From NCBI GenBank assembly GCA_049840835.1, contig JASGJG010000009.1, positions 62,001 through 126,000 on the forward strand: a stretch of 64,000 nucleotides of DNA, given 5' to 3'. Below are positions 1-8,079 of the stretch, in pieces (positions within the stretch are counted from its first letter, which is position 1; each line of letters opens with the position of its first letter). The position numbers and the translations under genes were made by a program. The notes below the pieces were generated by a model. It was not told where the DNA came from, made no database searches, and saw nothing but the letters and a program-made list of their open reading frames with translations. This DNA comes from JANLTX01 sp049840835 (GTDB taxonomy: Bacteria; Armatimonadota; Armatimonadia; Armatimonadales; Armatimonadaceae).

Positions 1-390
1 ATGGATACCGATGCTGCGACTGCTATCTGGGAATGGGTATTGAGTGCGCCCGAGTGGGACCGCGCCCCGGTCTGGCTCCATGGTGATTTGCAATCGGGGA
101 ATCTGCTAGCCCAGCACGGGCGGCTGAGCGCCGTGATCGACTTCGGTGGACTGGGAGTCGGCGACCCTGCCTGCGAGCTACTGGTTGCCTGGACACTGTT
201 CACAAAAGAAAGCCGCTCCGTGTTTCGTGAAGCACTCTCCGTAGACGATGCGACCTGGCTGCGCGGACAAGGCTGGGCGCTGTCTGTGGGGCTGATTGCG
301 CTGCCCTACTACCTGCACACCAGCCCCGCCATGGTGGCGTTCGCAAGCCGCACTATTGCTGAGGTGCTGGGGGATACTGGAAAAGGTTAA
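1..390 (+). CDS. Aminoglycoside phosphotransferase-family kinase, C-terminal part
   Basis: The frame is open from the window edge, so the N-terminal lobe is missing and the ATG at base 1 may be internal. The fragment holds the C-lobe of the APH/choline-kinase fold: HGDLQSGNLL is the catalytic Brenner loop (Asp base and Asn metal ligand) and VIDFGGLGVGDPACE is the metal-binding DFG-equivalent with the following helix. The family phosphorylates small hydroxyl compounds, including aminoglycosides and macrolides; the substrate cannot be told here. The gene converges on the PIN toxin and the two stop codons overlap by 4 bp. Confidence 0.85.
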   Translation: MDTDAATAIWEWVLSAPEWDRAPVWLHGDLQSGNLLAQHGRLSAVIDFGGLGVGDPACELLVAWTLFTKESRSVFREALSVDDATWLRGQGWALSVGLIALPYYLHTSPAMVAFASRTIAEVLGDTGKG

Positions 391-860
391 GAGCCGGGCA
401 GGATAGTAGTCCAGTCCTGCGCGACTGCAAAAAGGCTGATGTGATTGAGATTCGTGGTTGCAATCACGTAATCTGTAGGAGAGAGACCGAGGCTCAGCGT
501 CTGTGCCACCAGGAGCATATCTCCATCCAGGCTATCTTTCGAGGCAGTCTGCTGGCCTGAGTTACGCGCCTGTGCCCAGAGCTTGGCAGCATTTTCTATT
601 TGTACTGTTGTAAGGGGGATATACCTTTCAGGTAGTGCCTCACAGAATGCCTTCAGGCGGGCAATCTGAACTGTGGAACCAGTACGCTCCAGCTCCCGCA
701 AGGATTCATAATAGGCGATCTCGGGAATGTATACGGAGTTCCCAGCCTGGATACAGGCGAAGACCCAATCGCGGCAAATATCCGTTGTCTTCTGGGTATC
801 TTGCTTCGGCTTCCCTATGCAACTTACAGGAAATGTATCAAGAATGATACTGCGGGGCAT
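387..860 (-). CDS. PIN-domain toxin (VapC-like ribonuclease)
   Basis: This 157-aa protein fits a PIN domain in size and motif order: ILDT with Asp8, a mid-protein acidic site (PEIAYYE, about 47-52), DSLDGDMLL with Asp112/Asp114, and a C-terminal ATTNLNH segment. PIN toxins use the acidic cluster to bind Mg/Mn and cleave RNA, often tRNA. It starts 2 bp after the stop of an 87-aa gene, the usual antitoxin-toxin order. The N-terminal motif reads ILDTFPVS rather than the commoner ILDTSxxS. Toxin activity is inferred from family and context. Confidence 0.75.
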   Translation of the reverse strand: MPRSIILDTFPVSCIGKPKQDTQKTTDICRDWVFACIQAGNSVYIPEIAYYESLRELERTGSTVQIARLKAFCEALPERYIPLTTVQIENAAKLWAQARNSGQQTASKDSLDGDMLLVAQTLSLGLSPTDYVIATTNLNHISLFAVAQDWTTILPGS

Positions 861-862
861 GC

Positions 863-1126
863 TTAGATACGAACTCGAGGAATGCCGTTCTTTTCGATGG
901 CATCGTAGATGGCATCTGTTTTCAGGCGCTCTTCAGTCGATAGCTGAGCGTCTTCCTCTTCCCACTGCTGCAATAAATCAAGCAGGGGAGCGTTCGGGTT
1001 AGGCGCTGATTCGGTATTAGGGAGAATTTCCAGGCGTACACGATGGCCGCGCAATTTGGCTGCCAGAAGCGAAATTTCTTCCCAGGTACCTTCAATAACT
1101 TCTGGTGCTGTTGTAGCAGGTGGCAT
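863..1126 (-). CDS. Putative antitoxin partner of the PIN protein
   Basis: An 87-aa acidic protein encoded directly upstream of the PIN gene with a 2-bp gap. I do not recognise a named antitoxin family. The N-terminal half (TWEEISLLAAKLRGHRVRL) could form a small strand-helix-strand DNA-binding unit; the C-terminal half is acidic and helical (QQWEEEDAQLSTEE), as expected of a toxin-neutralising tail. The start is set by a good ribosome-binding site, AAAGGAG, 8 bases upstream. The antitoxin role is inferred from gene order. Confidence 0.6.
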   Translation of the reverse strand: MPPATTAPEVIEGTWEEISLLAAKLRGHRVRLEILPNTESAPNPNAPLLDLLQQWEEEDAQLSTEERLKTDAIYDAIEKNGIPRVRI

Positions 1127-1156
1127 AATTTCGACTCCTTTCTGATACCTATTATA
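1127..1156 (-). promoter_or_regulatory. Promoter -10 and RBS of the toxin-antitoxin pair
   Basis: Reading the minus strand, a perfect TATAAT (1151-1156) is followed by AAAGGAG (1135-1141) and the ATG at 1126. No convincing -35 box lies 17 bp upstream, so activation or extended -10 recognition is possible. Confidence 0.55.
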
Positions 1157-1160
1157 GCTT

Positions 1161-1189
1161 ACCTTTCCCTCTAATCCAGAGGGAGAGGT
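1161..1189. repeat. Short hairpin related to the CCTCTCCC palindromic repeats
   Basis: ACCTTTCCCTCT and AGAGGGAGAGGT flank five bases (11 of 12 positions pair). The sequence resembles the tips of the larger palindromes in lnt and at 18.5 kb. It lies between the antitoxin promoter and the end of the efflux operon; with no T-run it is a weak terminator at best. Confidence 0.5.
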
Positions 1190-1202
1190 ATTTCAGGAAC
1201 CC

Positions 1203-2774
1203 TTAGTGCGCGTCTCCGCCACCGGCTGGGGCGCCGCCTGCTGGCGGGGTGGGTTTCTTGAAGCGCAATACGAACGGAGCTGCGACGGCGAAGCTAATCA
1301 GAATCAGGAAGAAGCTGTCGTTGAAGCCCATGGTCTGTGCCTGAAACCCGATCTGGCGGGCCATAATACCCAGAGCAGCGCCGGGAGCTACCGAGGGGCT
1401 GACCCCGTGCGCTACTAGCTCACTTGCCAGAGCTGCCTGGCGCTCCTGGAGTATCGGGTTGCCACTGTAGATGTGCTCCTGCAGCATCTCATTATGGAAC
1501 TTGGTCTGGTTGCTCAGATAGGTCCCCAGAATCGCGATGCCTAAACTACCCCCAAGCTGGCGAGTGAGCGAGATAAGCCCTGCCGCCTGCTGAACCTCCT
1601 GCGGTTTCAGTACCGAGAACGCAATCTGGTTGATGGGGGTGAACAGGAAACCAAGACCGAACCCGCGGATAATCAGGGTGAAGGTGAGCGCATCTACGCC
1701 GATCTGGGTGCTCAAGTGCCCCAGGTTCCACATGGAGATGCAGAACAGAATCATACCAATCCAGATGAGCGCGCGGGGGTCTACCTTCCCTTGCAAGCGC
1801 CCACAGAGAATCGCGGAGACCATGGTGGCGATTCCACCGGGCATGAGCGAGAGTCCGCTGGATGTTGGGGTAAGGCCCAGTACCAGCTGTGTGAAGAGCG
1901 GGTAGAGGAAGATACCGCCGTAAAGACCGAAGCCGAGCACCAGGAACAGCACCAGGGTAGCCCGGAGCTGCTGGTTCGAGAGTACTTTCAGGTCGACTAC
2001 TGGCGCGGGATTTTTGGGCGAGAGCAGCCAGAAGATCAGGCCGCCCAGACTCAGAGCCGCGATGATGCTCAAGCGGAGAATCAACTCACTCTGGAACCAG
2101 TCGTCTTTGTTGCCCTCTTCCAGCACATACTGCAGGCAGCCGATACCGACGGTAAGTAGCCCGATGCCGAGCCAGTCCGCGGGCATCTTGCCCCGGCTGA
2201 ACGGGGAGTCCTCTAAGAACGCGCTCACAGGGAGCAGTGCCAACAGTCCCAGCGGGATGTTGATGTAGAAGATCCAGTTCCAGTTGTAGTTGTCGGTAAT
2301 CCACCCGCCGAGCGTTGGGCCGACAGTGGGAGCGACGACGATTCCGATCAGGAAGATGGCCTGCACCATGCCCTGCTCTTTAGCGGGGAAGATCTCACGC
2401 AGGGTGGCCTGTGCCGTTGAGAGAAGCGCCGCACCGCCCGCACCCTGGAGGATACGGAACAGAATCATCTGGCCCAGGCTGGTGGCCGCGCCGCAGAAGA
2501 ACGAAGCGGCGATGAACAGGATGATCGACGCCATGAGATAGTTGCGCCGCCCGAAGCGCCCCGCAAGGAACGCGGTCATGGGCAGTACAACAACATTGGA
2601 GAGAATATAGGCCGTGGCGACCCAGGCGATCTCCTGCGTGGTGGCGTTGAGGTTCCCCGCCATCTGGGGCAGGGAGACGTTCACGATGGTGGTGTCTAAT
2701 ACCTCCATCACGGCTGCTGCCCAGAGCCCCAGCAGGATCCACCAGCGGTGCGGGCTCACGCCCAGCTGGTTCAT
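1203..2774 (-). CDS. MFS drug exporter, DHA2 (EmrB/QacA) family
   Basis: A 523-aa polytopic protein of the size expected for the 14-helix DHA2 branch of the major facilitator superfamily. LDTTIVNVSLPQM (residues 26-38) in the first helix is the family's hallmark, and the A-motif loop follows TM2 (AGRFGRR). These exporters use the proton gradient to expel hydrophobic drugs. With the adjacent EmrA-like adaptor and TolC-like channel it should form a tripartite pump across both membranes. Its ATG overlaps the emrA-like stop by 4 bp, so translation is probably coupled. Last gene of a four-gene operon under TetR control. Substrate unknown. Confidence 0.93.
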   Translation of the reverse strand: MNQLGVSPHRWWILLGLWAAAVMEVLDTTIVNVSLPQMAGNLNATTQEIAWVATAYILSNVVVLPMTAFLAGRFGRRNYLMASIILFIAASFFCGAATSLGQMILFRILQGAGGAALLSTAQATLREIFPAKEQGMVQAIFLIGIVVAPTVGPTLGGWITDNYNWNWIFYINIPLGLLALLPVSAFLEDSPFSRGKMPADWLGIGLLTVGIGCLQYVLEEGNKDDWFQSELILRLSIIAALSLGGLIFWLLSPKNPAPVVDLKVLSNQQLRATLVLFLVLGFGLYGGIFLYPLFTQLVLGLTPTSSGLSLMPGGIATMVSAILCGRLQGKVDPRALIWIGMILFCISMWNLGHLSTQIGVDALTFTLIIRGFGLGFLFTPINQIAFSVLKPQEVQQAAGLISLTRQLGGSLGIAILGTYLSNQTKFHNEMLQEHIYSGNPILQERQAALASELVAHGVSPSVAPGAALGIMARQIGFQAQTMGFNDSFFLILISFAVAAPFVLRFKKPTPPAGGAPAGGGDAH

Positions 2775-4477
2775 TTCTTTTTACCGTTCCAGCCTGCCGG
2801 AATCCGCTCCGGATGCTCGGCCTTGTCGGAGGTGTCTACCGTCGCCACGCAGCTCATGCCCTGGCTCAGGCCCTCCAGGTCACCCTCTAAGGCGATACGC
2901 ACAGGGATGCGCTGTACGACCTTAGTGAAGTTACCCGTGGCGTTGTCCGGGGGCAGCAGGCTGGTGGTGGAGCCAGTAGCGGCACCGATAACGGCGATAT
3001 GGCCTATCACCACTTTGTCGGGGCGGGCATCCACGTGCACGGCCACAGGCTGACCGATTCGCAGCTCACCCACCTGGGTTTCCTTGAAGTTGGCCGTAAG
3101 CCAGATAGTGCCACCCTGAGTCACCGTGAGAATGGTCTGCCCCGGCGCCAGTGAGGTACCGATATTAGCGGTCTTCTTCACCACCACGCCATCTGTGGGG
3201 GAGTTCAGCACGGTGTTCGTGAGGGATTTCTTCGCGCTGGCAAGCTGTGCCGCTGCCTGCTCTACCTGAGTACGCGCAGCCTTCACGGCCTCACGGCGGG
3301 CCTGTACCTGCGCCTGACCGGCGGTTGCCGTGGCGATATCCGCCTCTAACTGTGGGTCCTGCGCGGCCTGCGCATCCAGGTTGCCAGACTGCACCGCTAC
3401 CTGCCCCTTACCGGCGCGAGCGAGCGAGACACCGGCCTCCGCGACCCTGGCCTGCTCCTGCGAAGCGCGGGCCGCCTGTTTCGCCGCTGCCAGAGACGCA
3501 CGAGCCTGATCTACTTGAGACTCGGAGCTACGGGTCTGAGCTTCTATCTGCTGTACCTGGGCATCGGCCTGCTGTGCCTGCGCCTGTGCCTGCCGCACCT
3601 GCTCCTTAAGGGCAGACAGACTGGAGCGTGCGCTCACGGCCTGGGCATGCACGGAATCGAACTGCTGGCGTGTAACCGCGTCTTTCTCCAGAAGGGATTT
3701 GTACCGGCCTTCATCGTTAGCGGTTTTTTCCACATCGGCCTCGGCGGCGGGAATCCGCGCGGTGACCACATCCACGTTTTTGTGGGCAGCTTCGGCGGCT
3801 TTGCGGGCTCCGGCCAGACCGGCGCGAGTGGCGATGGCCTGGGCCTGTAGCTGGCGCACCGAAGCGGCGGCGGCATCCGACTGGAGCCCTACCTGTGCAG
3901 CCTGCGCGCGAGCCGCAGCGAGCTGGCGCTGGGCCTGATTTACCTGGCTGGTCGTGGTCTGGCTGGCCAGAGTCACCTGGGCACGGGCGCTCTCGGTGCG
4001 GGCACGCTGAATTCCCTCGGCGGCGCGGGCACGCTGAATCGCGGCCTCCGTGGAGCGCTCCTGAAAGGTCAGGTTCGCCTGAGCCTGTGGCACCTGGCTA
4101 CGCGCGGTCGCGAGCGCGGCCTGCGCCTGGCTCAGCGCGGCTTCCTGGGAATCGCTGTCTAGGCGGGCTAAGAGCTGGCCTTGCTTGACCACATCCCCCT
4201 CGGCCACATCCAGCTCGGCCAGGGTGCCCCCGATGACCGGGCTCACATTGACCAAGTTTCCGGTGAGGTAGGCATCATCGGTCTGCACATGGCTGCGGCT
4301 CCAGATGTACTCGCGGGTGCCGTAGATAGCGCCGCTGACAATGACTAGCCCGAGGATGATGGGCAGGACGGGCGACCGACGCGCGGGCTTTTCCGGTGGA
4401 GCAGTGGGTGCGGCGGGAGCCGCAGGAGCCGATGGCGCAGTCGGGGCTGGGGTGGATGCTTCCTTACTCATACTCAT
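2771..4477 (-). CDS. EmrA/HlyD-family membrane fusion protein with very long coiled coil
   Basis: A 568-aa periplasmic adaptor: proline/alanine-rich cytoplasmic tail, one TM helix (about 36-54), the family signature HVQTDDAYLTG (63-73), a split lipoyl domain, then some 300 residues of Ala/Gln/Glu-rich heptads (about 115-420) before the second lipoyl half (VLNSPTDGVVVKKTAN) and beta-barrel. EmrA proteins are usually near 390 aa, so the alpha-hairpin is extended by roughly 150 residues. It should link the EmrB-like pump to the TolC-like channel. It overlaps both neighbours by 4 bp. Confidence 0.92.
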   Translation of the reverse strand: MSMSKEASTPAPTAPSAPAAPAAPTAPPEKPARRSPVLPIILGLVIVSGAIYGTREYIWSRSHVQTDDAYLTGNLVNVSPVIGGTLAELDVAEGDVVKQGQLLARLDSDSQEAALSQAQAALATARSQVPQAQANLTFQERSTEAAIQRARAAEGIQRARTESARAQVTLASQTTTSQVNQAQRQLAAARAQAAQVGLQSDAAAASVRQLQAQAIATRAGLAGARKAAEAAHKNVDVVTARIPAAEADVEKTANDEGRYKSLLEKDAVTRQQFDSVHAQAVSARSSLSALKEQVRQAQAQAQQADAQVQQIEAQTRSSESQVDQARASLAAAKQAARASQEQARVAEAGVSLARAGKGQVAVQSGNLDAQAAQDPQLEADIATATAGQAQVQARREAVKAARTQVEQAAAQLASAKKSLTNTVLNSPTDGVVVKKTANIGTSLAPGQTILTVTQGGTIWLTANFKETQVGELRIGQPVAVHVDARPDKVVIGHIAVIGAATGSTTSLLPPDNATGNFTKVVQRIPVRIALEGDLEGLSQGMSCVATVDTSDKAEHPERIPAGWNGKKK

Positions 4478-5739
4478 AATTTCGTGGTTCCTGTGGCGCT
4501 CTCCAGGCGAGCGCGGGCACTGTGGTACTCGTAGAGCGCGTCGATAGCGGCGCTCTCTGCGCGGACAAGAGCATTCTGAGCGTCGCTCAGTTCTAGAAAT
4601 AAGCCGACCTGCCCGGCGTAGCGAACCTGGGCCAGGTCACGTGCGGCACGTGCTTGCTCGGCGGCAGTGCGTGCGGTCTCGATCTGTGTACGGGCTGTTC
4701 GCAGGTTCAAATACGCCTGCTTAGCCTCCAGCGCCGCATTGCCTCGGGTAATGCCCACGGTGCCCTGCGCGTTCTCGGCACGCAGGCGGGCTTCATCGGT
4801 GCGGGCGCGGGTCAGGCCACCATCGCTGATAGGAATGCTCAGGGAGACACCCAGGGCTGCGGTCCGCTGGCGTGGCGACTGAAGTGATGTGGTGGGGAAG
4901 TAGTTGCCCGTTGCCTGAAGCGCCAGGGTCGGCTTATCTCCTGCCCGAGCGATACTCACGCCAACCAGTGCGGCTCGCGCTAGAGTCTCGGCCTGAAGCA
5001 CATCGTCTCGGCTCTCCGCGAGCTTCGTGACATTGGCTTCGTCGGGGAGAGCAGGAATCTCGGTGACCATCTCCAGTTCCACCGGGGTATCCAGCGGAAT
5101 ATGCACGGCATCGTTGAATGCGGCACGGGCCACGGCTTCACCGTTCTTTGCCGCTTCCAGAGACTGCTCGGCCTGTACCTGCGTGGTCGTAGCGCGAAGT
5201 AGGTCTACCTTCTGGCCTACGCCTTCATCGAATAGGGTCTGCGCCTGCTTCTTCTGTACATTCGCCGCGTCCAGCGCCGACTGGGCTACTTTTACCTGGT
5301 CACGGGCTTTAAGCAGCCCGAAGTAGGTCTGCTGCGCCTGAAGCCGCTTGGCGCGCACAGTGCCATCAGCTGCAAAGGTATCCGCCAGGCTCTGTAGCCG
5401 TGCCTGGTCGGTAGCCAGCTTTATCTGCCCGAAGATATCCAGGCGCTGGGCCAGTGTGATTCCTAAGCTCTCCGAATGCTCGGGCAGCACCGTAATCGCG
5501 GGTGTATCCGGGGTAAAGGAGATCTTGGTCGCTTGATCGAAGCGAGTGGCACTGGCACTGGCGCCAATATTGAGTTTGCCTGCGCTCCCCGCTTCATCGA
5601 TACGTTTCTTATCGGCCTCTACCGTGCGCTTCGCGTTTTTTACCGTGTTGCTGCGCTCCAGCGCTTGCGCGATGGCCTTTTCCAATGTGAATTTTTCTGT
5701 TGCGTCTTGTGGGGCTTGCCACACCACCATGGGAATCAT
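4474..5739 (-). CDS. TolC-family outer-membrane efflux protein
   Basis: 421 aa, the right length for an outer-membrane factor, with two long helical halves typical of TolC (FTLEKAIAQALERSNTV near the N-terminus; a repeated TARTQIETARTAAEQARAAR pattern near the end). It forms the outer-membrane exit duct of the pump. No cleavable signal peptide is visible: the frame begins with a short MIPMVVWQAPQDA stretch and then the mature domain, and no other upstream frame is hydrophobic. Either export uses an unusual start or the N-terminus is damaged. Starts 16 bp after the tetR stop; overlaps the emrA-like gene by 4 bp. Confidence 0.88.
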   Translation of the reverse strand: MIPMVVWQAPQDATEKFTLEKAIAQALERSNTVKNAKRTVEADKKRIDEAGSAGKLNIGASASATRFDQATKISFTPDTPAITVLPEHSESLGITLAQRLDIFGQIKLATDQARLQSLADTFAADGTVRAKRLQAQQTYFGLLKARDQVKVAQSALDAANVQKKQAQTLFDEGVGQKVDLLRATTTQVQAEQSLEAAKNGEAVARAAFNDAVHIPLDTPVELEMVTEIPALPDEANVTKLAESRDDVLQAETLARAALVGVSIARAGDKPTLALQATGNYFPTTSLQSPRQRTAALGVSLSIPISDGGLTRARTDEARLRAENAQGTVGITRGNAALEAKQAYLNLRTARTQIETARTAAEQARAARDLAQVRYAGQVGLFLELSDAQNALVRAESAAIDALYEYHSARARLESATGTTKL

Positions 5740-5755
5740 TCGTGTGTACTCGTGT

Positions 5756-6349
5756 TTAACTTTCTCTCTTCAACCCGCGAATGAGCAGGGTTGTCAGGGT
5801 CTCAATCATGGCTTCCGCCGTTATCGCGTTGCTGGCAATGAGCTCGTGGTACTCCGAATCACGCGCGATACTGACAAAGGTTTGAATCGCTGTGCGTGTA
5901 TCCAGAGCAGGGTCAATTTCACCGCTCGCCTTGCCCGCTTCCATGAGCGCGGTCAATCGCGCCATCATTTCCTGAAAACAGGTCTGATACTCCGGGTTCG
6001 TGCGAACCGCTTCTTTATTGGGGCTGCCGAACCCCAGGCTGCGCTCCTGGTACTTGCCCACCAGCACCCAGCGAAAATAGCCTTCCAGGCTTTGCAGAGG
6101 AGTGTGCGTGCTGCTGCACGTTTCCAGTTTCACCAGGCCGCATTGAATAGAGCGGACCACAGAGGCTACAGCAATCGCTTCTTTGTTCGGGAAATAGGCG
6201 TAGAGGGTGGGTTTGCTCATGTTGGCACGAGCGGCGAGCGCATCCATGGTCACGGCTTCATAGCCGATCTCCTGGGCCAGCTCGCGAGCGGCGTTCAAAA
6301 TCGCATCAGTGCGCTGCCGTCGCTGCTTCTCTCTGAGTCCTTCTTCCAT
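5756..6349 (-). CDS. TetR-family repressor of the efflux operon
   Basis: About 197 aa from the chosen ATG at 6349. The N-terminal helix-turn-helix is clear (RTDAILNAARELAQEIG, then ALAARANMSKPTLYAYFPNK), followed by a divergent all-helical ligand-binding domain. The frame also offers starts at 6361 and 6400, but 6400 lies inside the predicted promoter and operator array, so 6349 (or 6361) is preferred. It is the first gene of tetR-tolC-emrA-emrB, so it represses itself and the pump together; ligand binding would release it. Confidence 0.9.
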   Translation of the reverse strand: MEEGLREKQRRQRTDAILNAARELAQEIGYEAVTMDALAARANMSKPTLYAYFPNKEAIAVASVVRSIQCGLVKLETCSSTHTPLQSLEGYFRWVLVGKYQERSLGFGSPNKEAVRTNPEYQTCFQEMMARLTALMEAGKASGEIDPALDTRTAIQTFVSIARDSEYHELIASNAITAEAMIETLTTLLIRGLKRES

Positions 6350-6353
6350 AGTT

Positions 6354-6418
6354 TTTACCATTTCGTAAAAAGTTTTACTGCATAGTAAAGAATTTGTCAA
6401 GGGGGTAAAGAAGTTTAC
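6354..6418. promoter_or_regulatory. Phased operator array overlapping the efflux promoter
   Basis: Half-sites repeat on a strict 20-bp grid. TTTAC starts at 6354, 6374 and 6414 (6394 is a degenerate TTGTC). GTAAA starts at 6365, 6385 and 6405. Two complete palindromes TTTAC-N6-GTAAA result (6354-6369 and 6374-6389), plus a third partial one. The minus-strand promoter, TTGACA (6395-6400), 17 bp, TAAAAC (6372-6377), is buried in the array. The likely ligand is the TetR protein encoded 5 bp downstream. Confidence 0.75.
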
Positions 6419-6488
6419 ATCTGGTTTTTCTGTGTAGGGACCATATGCCTCCGGTTAGGGGCAGGTTCTGGGAAATGGCTGGGAATAG

Positions 6489-6517
6489 TCCTCCCTGGCA
6501 CAAAGTGCCAGGGAGGA
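6489..6517. repeat. Perfect 12-bp inverted repeat in the divergent intergenic region
   Basis: Arms 6489-6500 and 6506-6517 are exact reverse complements around CAAAG. It sits between the efflux promoter and the promoter of the inositol-phosphatase-like gene. There is no T-run on either strand, so a terminator is unlikely; an operator or a remnant of a palindromic repeat is possible. Confidence 0.5.
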
Positions 6518-6530
6518 CCATCGCGCGCGG

Positions 6531-6536
6531 TACACT
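6531..6536 (+). promoter_or_regulatory. -10 box TACACT for a predicted leaderless transcript
   Basis: TACACT ends exactly 6 bases before the GTG start at 6543, so transcription should begin at or within a base of the start codon. There is no ribosome-binding site between. The same spacing recurs at several genes in the window. Confidence 0.5.
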
Positions 6537-6542
6537 GGGGCC

Positions 6543-7334
6543 GTGGAAGATGCGTTTCTTTCGGTGGCCACGGAGCTGGCAGAGCGGGCAGATGTGGTGG
6601 CGCGGCAGTACTTTCGGCAGGCGGAGACTAGCTGGAAGTCGGATAATACGCCGGTCACCGAGGCGGATATCGCCATCAATCAGCTGGTGATAGATACGAT
6701 TTCTCAGAGGTTTCCCACACATGGGATTGTGGGCGAGGAAGCCAGTCTGCTGACCGATGGCGCCGAGTGGGTCTGGGTCTGTGACCCGATAGATGGGACG
6801 ATTCCCTATGCTCTGGGGGTACCTACCAGCGCGTTCTCGTTAGCCCTTACCCGTAATGGCGAGGTAGTGCTGGGAGTGGCCTCGGATTTCCATGCTGAGC
6901 GGCTCTTTACGGCGGTCCAGGGCGAGGGCGCCTATTTAAACGGCACGCGATTAGAGCCGAGCCGTATCGTTTCCCTACGTTCCAGCGTTACAGATATCGA
7001 AGGTATCTGGATGCGCGGCATGAACGAAGACATAGATCTGACCCGGTTCCCGGCGCTGTTGGAGCGTGAGGGCAGCAAGGTGCTGAAAGTCTGCTCTATG
7101 GTCTACGCCGGGCTTATGGTGGCTACCGGGCAGCTTGCCGGTATGATCTCGCGAGGCGATAAGCCATGGGATGTAGCAGCGCTGAAGGTGATTGTGGAAG
7201 AAGCTGGTGGGCGCGTAACCGACCTGTACGGTGAGAACCCGCGCTGGGATGGGCGGGTACGCGGGTGTATTGTGAGCGCCGCCGGGGTGCATGCGGACTA
7301 CAGGAAACTGGTGGCTGAGGCCGCCGCTGGATGA
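6543..7334 (+). CDS. Inositol monophosphatase-family phosphatase
   Basis: 263 aa, GTG start. All three family motifs are present: GEE (65-66), WVCDPIDGT (Asp81, Asp84, Gly85, Thr86) and KPWDVAALKVIVEEAGG (Asp210), which bind the catalytic Mg ions. The family hydrolyses phosphomonoesters such as inositol-1-phosphate or histidinol phosphate; the DPIDGTIPYALG variant resembles histidinol-phosphatase-type members, but no his genes are nearby. Its TGA overlaps the next ATG (ATGA). No Shine-Dalgarno sequence precedes the GTG, in line with a leaderless mRNA. Confidence 0.88.
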   Translation: MEDAFLSVATELAERADVVARQYFRQAETSWKSDNTPVTEADIAINQLVIDTISQRFPTHGIVGEEASLLTDGAEWVWVCDPIDGTIPYALGVPTSAFSLALTRNGEVVLGVASDFHAERLFTAVQGEGAYLNGTRLEPSRIVSLRSSVTDIEGIWMRGMNEDIDLTRFPALLEREGSKVLKVCSMVYAGLMVATGQLAGMISRGDKPWDVAALKVIVEEAGGRVTDLYGENPRWDGRVRGCIVSAAGVHADYRKLVAEAAAG

Positions 7335-8059
7335 GTGTAGTCCCCGGCAGGAAGCGATTTCGTACCCGAACGGCTCTCTGGTTGGTGTGTGGCGGACTGG
7401 TTCTAGCTCTCTTTATTGCCCCCATTCAGACCAATCTGGGGCGCTATCTCAGTGTCGGTGGTCTGCTCGGGCTGTGGATTGCCGGGTTGCGACTGTTCTG
7501 GCGGCGCCCCCGATACCGCTGGATCTTTCTGACTCCCCTGGCACCGGCGCTGATCATGCTCTTTATGCCACGTGTGCCCTCTGACCCGGATGCCATGCGC
7601 GTGGCGTATTTGAGCGCACTGCGTAGCTACGTGGGCACTCCCTACCTCTGGGGCGGGGAGAGCCGTATCGGAGCGGACTGCTCGGGGATGCTGCGCCGCG
7701 CAATGATGGACGCGCTGGTTTCCGAGGGTTTGCGCCGCAACGATATGTCTGCCCTGCGAACGGCTGTAGCGCTCTGGTGGTTCGATGCCTCTGCATTTGC
7801 GATGAGCAACGAGCACCAGCAGCGCACAATTTTCCAGTTTGAGGCGGAGAATCTGAACGAACTACACGACTCGCGCCTGTTACCCGGCGACATGGCAGTG
7901 GTCATGGACGGGAAGCACATTCTGGCTTACTTAGGCGATAATCAGTGGATAGACGCGGACCCGGTGAAGGGGAAGACGGTTATCGAGACCACCCCGACTT
8001 CGACTATCTGGTTCACGCTGAACGCCCGAATCGTCCGCTGGCGCCGACTGATTGAGTAG
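7331..8059 (+). CDS. Membrane-anchored NlpC/P60-type cysteine hydrolase
   Basis: 242 aa with two to three N-terminal membrane segments (about 14-31, 41-53, 65-79), then an NlpC/P60 domain. Cys117 in GADCSG is the nucleophile and His196 in DGKHILAYLG the general base; PYLWGGES is the usual strand before the cysteine. Such enzymes cleave peptidoglycan stem peptides or related amide bonds. Two membrane segments before the catalytic domain are less usual than a plain signal peptide. Translationally coupled to the upstream phosphatase gene. Confidence 0.82.
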   Translation: MSVVPGRKRFRTRTALWLVCGGLVLALFIAPIQTNLGRYLSVGGLLGLWIAGLRLFWRRPRYRWIFLTPLAPALIMLFMPRVPSDPDAMRVAYLSALRSYVGTPYLWGGESRIGADCSGMLRRAMMDALVSEGLRRNDMSALRTAVALWWFDASAFAMSNEHQQRTIFQFEAENLNELHDSRLLPGDMAVVMDGKHILAYLGDNQWIDADPVKGKTVIETTPTSTIWFTLNARIVRWRRLIE

Positions 8060-8079
8060 GCTTGGCCTGTCTCTAGATA

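Noticed and set aside
5546..6385. 279-aa plus-strand frame across tolC and tetR
   Set aside because: Antisense to two clear genes and the operator array; no domain and no ribosome site.
6489..6517. Hairpin as a transcription terminator
   Set aside because: No gene ends upstream on either strand and there is no T-run.
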